NCBI RefSeq assembly: GCF_039812505.1
Contig: NZ_JBDIAQ010000047.1
Coordinates: 1-24,561, forward strand
Length of the DNA: 24,561 nt
Source of the DNA: Intrasporangium_A sp039812505
Lineage (GTDB): Bacteria; Actinomycetota; Actinomycetes; Actinomycetales; Dermatophilaceae
Direction of reading: 5' to 3'
The notes under the pieces were generated by a model that saw nothing but the letters and a program-made list of their open reading frames with translations, was not told where the DNA came from and ran no database searches. A program made the position numbers and the translations under genes. Positions 6,372-12,762 of this stretch are shown piece by piece. Positions within the stretch are counted from its first letter, which is position 1. The number at the start of each line of letters is the position of its first letter.

Positions 6372-7015
6372 GCCGACCGTGGGTCGTGGGACACGTCGGC
6401 CGACAGGCGCACCTCCCGGACCGTCTCGCCCTCCGGCGACACGACCCTGCCCCGGTGGGCGCCGTCCGGCACCAGCCCGGCCGCGGTCAGGAACCCGCGT
6501 AGGTCGTCGTCGGTACCGATCACCCACGTCGTCAGCTCGTCGCGGCCCCGGCCACGGGCGGTGTCGACGACCGCGTTGAGCAGGCGTGAGCCATGGCCCT
6601 GTCGACGGGCGTCGGGGTGCACCGCGATCGTTGTCAGCTCGGCCGTGCGCTCGCCGGCGTCGGGGTCCGACGACGGTGCCACCGCGGCGAAGCCGACGAC
6701 CTGCTCGCCGGCGCAGGCGACGAGCAGGACGTGGTCGCGCGAGGGCGGCTCGGCCAGGGCGGCCCGCCAGGCGTTCGTGAAGGGCCGCGGCTCGAACTGT
6801 TCGACGGCCTCGGCCGGAAGGTGGGCGGCATACGCATCCCGGAAGACGACGGCCTGCACGAAACCCACCGCCGGGGCGTCCGCCGCGCGGGCGAAGCGGA
6901 CGCTGGCGTCGGCCAGCGGCCCCGCCCCCCCGTGCCCGTGCTCATGCCCGCCCTCGTGCCCGTGCTCGTGTCCGCCCGTGTGCTCGTGTCCGTGCCCATG
7001 CCCTGCGTCAACCAC
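6368..7015 (-). CDS. GNAT-family acetyltransferase with histidine-rich N terminus (215 aa)
   Basis: Acetyl-CoA-dependent N-acetyltransferase of unknown substrate. Seen: the GNAT fold from about residue 38 (SVRFARAADAPAV), the TTIAVHPDARRQGHGSRLL segment with the RRQGHG acetyl-CoA pyrophosphate-binding loop, and a late GFLTAAGLVPDG motif. Residues 5-30 carry ten histidines in GH/EH steps (GHGHGHEH..GGHEHGHE..GGHEHGHG), a strong candidate for Zn/Ni/Cu binding. GTG 7015 is the only usable start before the fold: no ATG, GTG or TTG lies between the His tract and residue 38, so the tract is translated if the gene is. It overlaps azlC by 4 bp, suggesting it acetylates an amino acid or analogue handled by AzlCD; that link is inference. 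Confidence 0.87.
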   Translation of the reverse strand: MVDAGHGHGHEHTGGHEHGHEGGHEHGHGGAGPLADASVRFARAADAPAVGFVQAVVFRDAYAAHLPAEAVEQFEPRPFTNAWRAALAEPPSRDHVLLVACAGEQVVGFAAVAPSSDPDAGERTAELTTIAVHPDARRQGHGSRLLNAVVDTARGRGRDELTTWVIGTDDDLRGFLTAAGLVPDGAHRGRVVSPEGETVREVRLSADVSHDPRSA

Positions 7016-7043
7016 CGGCCCAGTCTCTCAGGTCCGCTCGGGC

Positions 7044-7082
7044 GGCCGGTCTTTGCCCGGTCCGTGCCCGGTCTCGCATACT
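7044..7082 (+). promoter_or_regulatory. paaA promoter with three 11-bp-phased repeats
   Basis: GGCCGGTC (7044-7051), GCCCGGTC (7055-7062) and GCCCGGTC (7066-7073) recur at exactly 11-bp steps. Superimposed are a -35-like TTGCCC (7053-7058), an 18-bp spacer and a -10 CATACT (7077-7082), with the paaA ATG 6 nt further on (leaderless). The repeats cover the core promoter, so a regulator bound to one face of the helix would block RNA polymerase. The same 73-bp gap must also serve the divergent GNAT-azlCD operon. Confidence 0.6.
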
Positions 7083-7088
7083 GGCCTC

Positions 7089-8129
7089 ATGTATGGCAAT
7101 GACGTCATCGACCCCAACGACCCGCTCAACGCGGCCGAGACGGAGGCCTACGAGCAGGCCCGGCAGCACGAGGACCGGCGGGGCGAGGTCGGCGACGACT
7201 TCGACGCGCTCATCGCCGCCGACCAGCGGATCGAGCCGCGCGACGCGATGCCCGAGAAGTACCGGCAGACGCTGATCCGGCAGATCGCCCAGCACGCCCA
7301 CTCCGAGGTCATCGGGATGCAGCCCGAGGGCAACTGGATCACCCGGGCCCCCTCGCTGCGCCGCAAGGCGATCCTGACCGCGAAGGTGCAGGACGAGGCC
7401 GGGCACGGGCTGTACCTCTACTCGGCGACCGAGACGCTCGGTATCGAGCGCACCGAGCTGCTCGACCGGCTGCACCACGGCACCCAGAAGTACTCGTCGA
7501 TCTTCAACTACCCGACCCTGACCTGGGCCGACAACGGCGCGATCGGGTGGCTCGTCGACGGCGCCGCGATCATGAACCAGGTGCCGCTGTGCCGGTGCTC
7601 CTACGGCCCCTACGCCCGGGCGATGGTCCGGATCTGCAAGGAGGAGAGCTTCCACCAGCGCCAGGGCTTCGAGATTCTCTGGGTGCTCTCGCGTGGCACG
7701 TCGGCCCAGCGCGAGATGGCCCAGGACGCCACGAACCGGTGGTGGTGGCCGGCCCTGATGATGTTCGGCCCACCCGACACCGGCGAGGCCGCCACCCATG
7801 GCCACACGGCACAGTCCATGGCCTGGGGCATCAAGCGGTTCACCAACGACGACCTGCGCCAGAAGTTCGTCGACATGACCGCCCCGCAGGCGCAGAAGCT
7901 GGGCGTGACCCCGCCCGATCCGGACCTGCGGTGGAACGAGGAGCGCGGCCACTGGGACTTCGGCCAGATCGACTGGGACGAGTTCTGGCGGGTGCTGCGC
8001 GGCGACGGGCCGTGCAACGCCGAACGGGTGTCCCACCGGCGGCGCGCCCACGAGGAGGGTGCGTGGGTGCGCGCCGCCGCCAACGCCTACGCCGCCAAGC
8101 ACGCCGCGTCCGGGGAGAGTGCCGCGTGA
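7089..8129 (+). CDS. paaA: Phenylacetyl-CoA epoxidase catalytic subunit PaaA (346 aa)
   Basis: Di-iron oxygenase subunit that converts phenylacetyl-CoA to the 1,2-epoxide, the first committed step of aerobic hybrid phenylacetate catabolism. Seen: ferritin-like iron ligands in HSE (E73), QDEAGH (E103, H106) and KEESFHQRQGFE (E185/E186, H189), with NRWWWPALMMFGPPD later in the chain, all diagnostic of PaaA. ATG 7089 follows a -10 box at 6 nt. The TGA overlaps paaB as GTGA. First gene of paaABCDE; length is slightly above the ~310-330 usual for the family because of an acidic N terminus. Confidence 0.97.
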   Translation: MYGNDVIDPNDPLNAAETEAYEQARQHEDRRGEVGDDFDALIAADQRIEPRDAMPEKYRQTLIRQIAQHAHSEVIGMQPEGNWITRAPSLRRKAILTAKVQDEAGHGLYLYSATETLGIERTELLDRLHHGTQKYSSIFNYPTLTWADNGAIGWLVDGAAIMNQVPLCRCSYGPYARAMVRICKEESFHQRQGFEILWVLSRGTSAQREMAQDATNRWWWPALMMFGPPDTGEAATHGHTAQSMAWGIKRFTNDDLRQKFVDMTAPQAQKLGVTPPDPDLRWNEERGHWDFGQIDWDEFWRVLRGDGPCNAERVSHRRRAHEEGAWVRAAANAYAAKHAASGESAA

Positions 8130-8443
8130 GCGAGTCGACGACGCAGCCGGCCGGGGTCGACGCCGGGAGCTGGCCGCTCTGGGAGGTCTTCGTCCGGGGC
8201 AAGCGGGGCCTGGCCCACACCCACGTCGGCTCGCTGCACGCGCCGGACGCCGAGATGGCGCTGCGCAACGGCCGGGACATCTACACGCGCCGGCAGGAGG
8301 GCGTCTCGATCTGGGTGGTGCGCGCCACCGACATCACCGCGAGCAGCCCGGACGAGAAGGACTCCTTCTTCGACCCGGCCGCCGACAAGATCTACCGGCA
8401 CCCGTCGTTCTACGACGTGCCCAAGGACGTGGAGTACCTGTGA
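8126..8443 (+). CDS. paaB: Phenylacetyl-CoA epoxidase subunit PaaB (105 aa)
   Basis: Small structural subunit needed for assembly and activity of the PaaABCE complex. Seen: WPLWEVFVRGKRGLAHTHVG (17-36), HAPDAEMALRNGRDIYTRR and SIWVVRATDI, followed by the C-terminal FFDPAADKIYRHPSFYDVP, all characteristic of PaaB. Starts at a GTG overlapping the paaA stop by 4 bp and ends overlapping paaC by 4 bp. Confidence 0.97.
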   Translation: MSESTTQPAGVDAGSWPLWEVFVRGKRGLAHTHVGSLHAPDAEMALRNGRDIYTRRQEGVSIWVVRATDITASSPDEKDSFFDPAADKIYRHPSFYDVPKDVEYL

Positions 8444-9207
8444 GCGAGCAGGCGAGAACGACGGCGGCATACCTGCTCGGCGTGGCGGACGACGCGATGG
8501 TCTATGCCCAGCGGCTGGGCGAGTGGATGACCAACGCGCCGCAGCTCGAGGAGGACATGGCCCTGGGCAACGTCTCGCTCGACCTGCTCGGCCAGGCCCG
8601 CGGCCTCTACCCCCGCGTGGGCGAGCTCGACGGTACGGGTCGCGGCGAGGACGACTACGCGATGCTGCGCGACGAGCGGGCCTGGCGCAACGTGCACCTC
8701 GTCGAGCAGGAGCGGGGTGACTTCGCGCACGAGATGGCGCGGATGCTGTGGTTCGCGGCCTACCAGAACGAGCTGTATGCCGCCCAGCTCGCCTCCAGCG
8801 ACCCCGTCCTGGCCGGGGTGGCGGGCAAGGCGCTCAAGGAGGTGCGCTACCACCTCGACCATGCCCAGCACTGGGTGCTGCGCCTGGGCGACGGGACCGA
8901 CGAGTCGCACCGGCGGATGCAGGCGGCGATCGACTGGGTTGCGCCCTACGTCGACGAGCTCTTCGCGGACGACCCCGTCTCGGTGGCGGCGGTCGGGGCC
9001 GGGCTCGTGGCCAGGGCGCCGAGCGCGCTGCGCCCCCGGGCGCAGCACGTCGTGGCGGCGACCGTCGCCGAGGCCACCCTGACGATGCCGGCGGCACCCG
9101 GCTGGCACTCGCGCGGTGGGCGCGACGGGATCCACTCGCGACCGATGGGCTTCCTGCTCGCCGAGCTGCAGCACATCGCCCGGTCCCACCCCGGAGCGAC
9201 CTGGTGA
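8440..9207 (+). CDS. paaC: Phenylacetyl-CoA epoxidase structural subunit PaaC (255 aa)
   Basis: Catalytically silent ferritin-like partner of PaaA that forms the AC heterodimer. Seen: LGVADDAMVYAQRLGEW, EEDMALGNVSLDLLGQAR (~38-55), HLVEQERGDFAHEMARM and KEVRYHLDHAQHWVLRLGDG, the usual PaaC blocks. Length is normal. GTG start overlaps the paaB stop by 4 bp; its TGA overlaps paaD by 4 bp. Confidence 0.97.
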   Translation: MSEQARTTAAYLLGVADDAMVYAQRLGEWMTNAPQLEEDMALGNVSLDLLGQARGLYPRVGELDGTGRGEDDYAMLRDERAWRNVHLVEQERGDFAHEMARMLWFAAYQNELYAAQLASSDPVLAGVAGKALKEVRYHLDHAQHWVLRLGDGTDESHRRMQAAIDWVAPYVDELFADDPVSVAAVGAGLVARAPSALRPRAQHVVAATVAEATLTMPAAPGWHSRGGRDGIHSRPMGFLLAELQHIARSHPGATW

Positions 9208-9716
9208 GCGCCCAGCCAGTCGGTGCGAAGCCGAGCAGCGCTGTCGTACAGGCGATCTCGGAGATCGCCGACCCCGAGATCCCGGTGATCTCGATCGCCG
9301 ACCTGGGCATCCTGCGCGAGGTGGACCTCGACGAGCAGGCTCGCTCGGTCACCGTCACGATCACCCCGACCTACTCGGGCTGCCCCGCGATGGAGCTGAT
9401 CCGGTCGCGGATCGAGCACGAGGCGAGGACGCGCGGCTATGCCGTGCAGGTGCGCACCCGGCTTTCGCCGGCCTGGACGACGGACTGGATGACCGCCTCG
9501 GGCAAGGCGGCGTTGGCCCGCTTCGGGATCGCGCCGCCCGGGCCCGTGCGGACCGGCGGGCCGGTCCCGGTCCGGCTGCGCCGCCACGTCGTCACCTGCC
9601 CGCTGTGCGGGTCCGACGACACCACCGAGATCGCCCACTTCGGCTCGACCGCGTGCAAGGCGCTGCGACGCTGCAACGCCTGCCGCGAGCCGTTCGACGA
9701 GTTCAAGGCCCTGTGA
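9204..9716 (+). CDS. paaD: Phenylacetate degradation protein PaaD, MIP18-type with zinc ribbon (170 aa)
   Basis: MIP18/DUF59-family protein required for epoxidase function, thought to support iron or Fe-S centre maturation. Seen: the DPEIPVISIADLGILREV core (23-40), the TYSGCPAMELI motif with conserved Cys60, and a C-terminal zinc ribbon with CPLCGS (C132, C135) and CNAC (C157, C160), plus an extra Cys151. GTG start overlaps paaC; the stop overlaps the paaE GTG. Length is typical. Confidence 0.96.
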   Translation: MSAQPVGAKPSSAVVQAISEIADPEIPVISIADLGILREVDLDEQARSVTVTITPTYSGCPAMELIRSRIEHEARTRGYAVQVRTRLSPAWTTDWMTASGKAALARFGIAPPGPVRTGGPVPVRLRRHVVTCPLCGSDDTTEIAHFGSTACKALRRCNACREPFDEFKAL

Positions 9717-10876
9717 CGCCCATGACCGAAGACGCGCTGACCGACATCGAGACCGGCGCCGACGCCGAGCAGGCCCCGTCGCCGTCCGGGCGCCGGGCCG
9801 TATTCCACGAGCTGCCGGTCGTCGACATCGAGCGGCTCACCGACGACGCGGTCGCCGTGACGTTCGGTGTGCCCGACGAGCTCGAGCAGGAGTATGCCTT
9901 CCTGCCCGGCCAGCACCTGACGCTCCGGGCCGGGATCAAGGGCGAGGACGTGCGGCAGTCCTACTCGATCTGCCAGTCGCTGCACGCCCCGGGGCGGGAC
10001 GGCACCAGGCGGGTCGCCGTCGCGCGGGTCCCCGAGGGACGGATGTCGAACTGGGTCAACGACGAGCTGCGCGTTGGCCAGCACGTGCACGTCATGACCC
10101 CGCTCGGGTCGTTCACCTGCGCGACCCGGCCGGACGCCGCACGGCACCACGTCGCGATCGCGGCGGGGTCGGGCATCACCCCGGTCATCTCGCTGCTGAC
10201 GACCGCGCTGGAGGAGGAGCCCCGGTCGCGCGCCACGCTGCTGTTCGGCAACCGGCGCACCGACACGATCATGTTCCTGGAGGAGCTGGAGGACCTGAAG
10301 AACCGCTTCCCCAGCAGGTTCCAGCTCGTGCACGTGCTCTCCCGGGAGCCCCAGGAGGTCGAGCTGTTCACCGGCCGGCTCGACCCCGAGCGGCTCGAGC
10401 GGATCTTCGCGGCGCTCGTGCCGGTCGAGACGGTCGACGAGTGGTACCTGTGCGGCCCGTTCGGGATGGTCACCGCCGCCGAGGCGCTGCTGGGGGAGCG
10501 GGGCGTCGACCCGCGCCACATGCACCACGAGATCTTCCACGTCGACGACGGCACGGGGCCGCGGCGCAAACCGGTCATCGACCGGTCGGCGCCGCCCGAG
10601 GCCGTGGTGACGGTGTCGCTCGACGGGCGCACGAGCATCGTGCCGATGCCGAGCCGTGAGGAGGTCATCCTCGACGCGGTCCTGCGGGTGCGCGCCGACG
10701 CGCCCTTCTCGTGCACCAACGGGGTGTGCGGCACCTGTCGGGCCCGGCTGCTGGCCGGTCAGGTGCGGATGGACCGCAACTACGCGCTGGAGCCGGACGA
10801 GGTCGCGCGTGGCCTCGTGCTGACCTGCCAGAGCCACCCGGTGACCGACGAAGTCTCGCTGGACTACGACGTCTGA
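9713..10876 (+). CDS. paaE: Phenylacetyl-CoA epoxidase reductase PaaE (387 aa)
   Basis: NAD(P)H-dependent electron-transfer subunit feeding PaaA. Domains in order: FAD-binding barrel with RQSYS (81-85), NAD(P)-binding domain with AGSGITP (151-157) and CGPFGM (247-252), and a plant-type [2Fe-2S] domain with C334, C339, C342 and C372. GTG 9713 overlaps the paaD TGA by 4 bp, continuing the operon pattern; an in-frame ATG lies at 9722. The last 206 bp (residues ~321-387, containing all four cluster cysteines) are repeated without a mismatch 1,305 bp downstream, yet this copy is intact. Confidence 0.97.
   Translation: MTPMTEDALTDIETGADAEQAPSPSGRRAVFHELPVVDIERLTDDAVAVTFGVPDELEQEYAFLPGQHLTLRAGIKGEDVRQSYSICQSLHAPGRDGTRRVAVARVPEGRMSNWVNDELRVGQHVHVMTPLGSFTCATRPDAARHHVAIAAGSGITPVISLLTTALEEEPRSRATLLFGNRRTDTIMFLEELEDLKNRFPSRFQLVHVLSREPQEVELFTGRLDPERLERIFAALVPVETVDEWYLCGPFGMVTAAEALLGERGVDPRHMHHEIFHVDDGTGPRRKPVIDRSAPPEAVVTVSLDGRTSIVPMPSREEVILDAVLRVRADAPFSCTNGVCGTCRARLLAGQVRMDRNYALEPDEVARGLVLTCQSHPVTDEVSLDYDV
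10671..10876 (+). repeat. 206-bp direct repeat, left copy (3' end of intact paaE)
   Basis: Base-by-base comparison shows 10671-10876 identical to 11976-12181, offset 1,305 bp. Identity begins at TCGACGCGGT and ends exactly at the paaE TGA; flanking bases diverge on both sides. Confidence 0.98.
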
Positions 10877-11406
10877 TGACCCCGGTCGTGCCGTGGGAGG
10901 TCGTAGTGGTCACGACGCCGCTGCTGCCCGCCGTTGTGGCCGTATTGACGGTGCGCTGCTGCGACGACCCGATGGCTGGCCTGGAGGAAGTGCTGGCGCC
11001 GCGCCGCGTCACCCGGGTAAGGCTAGTTTGGGCCCTACTGCTGACGGTCGGCTTGGCGGCGGCCGTCGCCGTCGTGGTACTCGGGTCGCAGGTGCTACTC
11101 CCTGGTGCCGATGATGCCGGCTCGTCAGCCCTTTCGGCCGCCCGCAATGCAGCCGCCTTCTTCTCGCTCGGGCTCTTGACGGCGGTGCTCTTGGGTGGTG
11201 ACCTCGGCTGGACGGTGCCGGTGCTCCTGGTCACCGCGCTTCTCTTCTTCGGGCGCGACCCCGACCAGGTCGTCAGGGAATGGGCCCTCCTGCTTCGCCC
11301 CGGTGACGACGCGGCCGCTGGCCTCATCGTTGTTCTCCTGGTGGTGTTGTCTGCTGCCGCCTATTCTCGTCGAGACACCATCGGTGTCCTGCTTGCGAAG
11401 GACTGA
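10876..11406 (+). CDS. Unrecognised polytopic membrane protein, ORF A (176 aa)
   Basis: I do not recognise a family with confidence. Hydrophobic segments lie near residues 9-25, 49-70, 92-107, 110-126 and 148-164, with a short polar stretch RDPDQVVREWALLLRPGDD before the last. An AARNAAAFFSLGLL..W-x2-P pattern is reminiscent of permease-like membrane proteins that accompany actinobacterial ABC exporters, but no ATPase gene is nearby. The ATG overlaps the paaE stop (TGATG), so it could be translationally coupled to the paa operon. Codon choice (TTG, CTA, TTT, GTA) is less G/C-biased than in the neighbours, consistent with a different origin. Part of the segment bounded by the 206-bp repeat. 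Confidence 0.65.
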   Translation: MTPVVPWEVVVVTTPLLPAVVAVLTVRCCDDPMAGLEEVLAPRRVTRVRLVWALLLTVGLAAAVAVVVLGSQVLLPGADDAGSSALSAARNAAAFFSLGLLTAVLLGGDLGWTVPVLLVTALLFFGRDPDQVVREWALLLRPGDDAAAGLIVVLLVVLSAAAYSRRDTIGVLLAKD

Positions 11407-11413
11407 CTCGCCG

Positions 11414-11914
11414 ATGAACTCTCGTACGCTCTCCGCTCGCCGGTCGCTCGCCGTGGCGCTGGCACTGGCTGGCTTGGCGACGCTGCTCTGGGGTGCCAGG
11501 GTGCTGCAGGTTGTGCACGAGGAAGTCACCCAGGTCAACTGGCTGCGGGAGCACGCCACGGCGTCGTCGTACCGAGTCGTCGAACTGGGCGTGTACGACG
11601 GCGGCCACCTCGACGCCGTCTGGGTCGAGGTACCCGGGCAGCCGCAGGCATTCGTTGACCTGTCCCGCAGCGCTGAGCAGGTGCACGATGTGGGCGACCG
11701 GATCCTGGCCCGGGTGGATGAGCGGGAAGCCCCCGCACTGGGCAGGGGCCTGCCCGAGGACGTGGTGACGGCGAGCCAAGGCGGCAGGTACGTAGGTCCG
11801 GGTGCGGTGCTGGTCGTCGGAGTGCTGCTCGTCGCGGGTGCCGTGGTGCTTGCCCGGTCGGCTGAGCGCCCGCCGCGGCACCGCGGCCGGATCCCGAAGC
11901 GCGTCGACGCCTGA
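11414..11914 (+). CDS. Unrecognised two-helix membrane protein, ORF B (166 aa)
   Basis: Unknown function. Topology: a short basic N terminus, transmembrane helix ~11-27, a ~100-residue probably extracytoplasmic region (YRVVELGVYDGGHLDAVWVE.. ; no cysteines, no catalytic motif), helix ~129-147 and a basic tail (ERPPRHRGRIPKR). The arrangement recalls DUF3592-like proteins, but this is only topological. It starts 7 bp after ORF A, with AAGGA about 12 nt upstream of the ATG, so the two are probably cotranscribed. Its TGA (11912-11914) is the only stop separating it in frame from the duplicated paaE tail. Confidence 0.62.
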   Translation: MNSRTLSARRSLAVALALAGLATLLWGARVLQVVHEEVTQVNWLREHATASSYRVVELGVYDGGHLDAVWVEVPGQPQAFVDLSRSAEQVHDVGDRILARVDEREAPALGRGLPEDVVTASQGGRYVGPGAVLVVGVLLVAGAVVLARSAERPPRHRGRIPKRVDA

Positions 11915-11975
11915 CGGGTCGGCCTCGGGACCGTCTGCCGTGAGCAATCTGAGCCTCTGGGTCGACCGGCCGTAG

Positions 11976-12181
11976 TCGACGCGGTCCTGCGGGTGCGCGC
12001 CGACGCGCCCTTCTCGTGCACCAACGGGGTGTGCGGCACCTGTCGGGCCCGGCTGCTGGCCGGTCAGGTGCGGATGGACCGCAACTACGCGCTGGAGCCG
12101 GACGAGGTCGCGCGTGGCCTCGTGCTGACCTGCCAGAGCCACCCGGTGACCGACGAAGTCTCGCTGGACTACGACGTCTGA
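11976..12181 (+). pseudogene. Truncated duplicate of paaE (2Fe-2S domain only)
   Basis: Encodes PaaE residues 321-387 including CTNGVCGTC and TCQSHP, i.e. the complete [2Fe-2S] ligand set, without the FAD and NAD domains. The first in-frame start is a GTG at 11993 (62 codons) with no ribosome binding site. In the other direction the frame is open back to the ORF B TGA at 11912. Most likely an untranslated scar; a free-standing mini-ferredoxin or a read-through product cannot be excluded from sequence alone. Confidence 0.85.
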
Positions 12182-12301
12182 GCCGGGCCGACCCGGTGCC
12201 GAGCCCCTGGTGGGCATCTCGCCGGGCGCTGTCGGCCCGGGGGTGGCACGCTTGTCGGACGACGACGTCGTCGTGCCCGCGCCCCAGCAGGAGGAGGAGC
12301 G

Positions 12302-12709
12302 ATGAACGGTCCGGCCACCGGCCCGAAGGTGAGCTTCGGGAACATCGCGTTCGACTGTCCCGAGCCGGTGCAGCTGGCCGGCTTCTACGCCGGGCTGCTC
12401 GGCGGCGAGGTCGACGCGGACCCGGAGGGCGACTGGGTGTCGCTGCACTGGGACGGGCCGGACCTGGTCTTCCAGCACGCCCCCGGCCACGAGCCACCCC
12501 AGTGGCACGAGGGTGAGCAGCAGGCCCACATCGACTTCGTGGTCGAGGACGTCCGCACCGCCCACGCCCGCATCATCGCGCTCGGCGGCCGGGCGCTCGA
12601 CCCGACCACCGACCCGCAGCCGGGCAGGGAGAGCGGCTTCCGGGTCTACGCCGACCCCGCCGGGCACCCGTTCTGCCTGTGCCGTCCGGGCCCCCGGGCC
12701 TGGCGCTGA
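12302..12709 (+). CDS. VOC (glyoxalase-fold) superfamily protein (135 aa)
   Basis: Member of the vicinal-oxygen-chelate superfamily, with two beta-alpha-beta-beta-beta modules. Seen: NIAFDCPEPVQLAGFYAGLL (first module, ~14-33), WVSLHWDGPDLVFQH, then HIDFVVEDVRTAHARIIALGG (~73-93) and a terminal VYADPAGHPFCLC. This resembles the Glyoxalase_6-like proteins common in actinobacteria, most of unknown substrate. ATG 12302 has an excellent AGGAGGAGG-type ribosome binding site ~5-10 nt upstream. A perfect 16-bp palindrome (ACGACGACGTCGTCGT, 12259-12274) lies upstream and might be an operator. No paa-specific role is evident. Confidence 0.87.
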   Translation: MNGPATGPKVSFGNIAFDCPEPVQLAGFYAGLLGGEVDADPEGDWVSLHWDGPDLVFQHAPGHEPPQWHEGEQQAHIDFVVEDVRTAHARIIALGGRALDPTTDPQPGRESGFRVYADPAGHPFCLCRPGPRAWR

Positions 12710-12729
12710 CCCGGCCCGGCCGGGCCGGG
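12710..12729. terminator. Perfect 20-bp GC palindrome after the VOC gene
   Basis: CCCGGCCCGGCCGGGCCGGG begins at the base after the VOC stop codon and is its own reverse complement. As RNA it can form an 8-bp all-GC stem with a 4-nt loop. It lies just before the thyA promoter, which fits a U-tract-less intrinsic terminator; activity is inferred. Confidence 0.5.
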
Positions 12730-12750
12730 CGGGCTCGGCTCGCGGCTGGC

Positions 12751-12756
12751 TACGCT
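12751..12756 (+). promoter_or_regulatory. thyA leaderless -10 box (TACGCT)
   Basis: TACGCT matches TAnnnT and ends 6 nt before the thyA ATG at 12763, so the transcript should begin at or next to the start codon. No Shine-Dalgarno sequence and no clear -35 box are visible; the upstream DNA is all G/C palindrome. Confidence 0.6.
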
Positions 12757-12762
12757 GCACCC

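Larger units (their letters stand above)
10877..12181 (+). other. Inserted 1,305-bp unit (ORF A, ORF B, paaE 3' copy)
   Basis: Removing 10877-12181 would join the paaE stop directly to the downstream sequence leading to the VOC gene, as expected of an ancestral locus. The insert carries two orphan membrane-protein genes and ends with a 206-bp copy of the paaE tail. No integrase, transposase or resolvase is present. Short inverted matches occur near the ends of the non-duplicated part (CCGGTCG at 10882-10888, CGACCGG at 11963-11969), too weak to call terminal repeats. It looks like integration by homology or site-specific recombination at the end of paaE. Confidence 0.6.

Noticed and set aside
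6357..7088. Plus-strand extension of the paaA frame antisense to the GNAT gene
   Set aside because: The paaA promoter and homologous start are at 7077-7089; the extension reads the GNAT gene backwards.
10877..11975. Insert as a classical IS element
   Set aside because: No transposase, only a 7-bp imperfect terminal match, and a 206-bp flanking repeat far too long for a target-site duplication.
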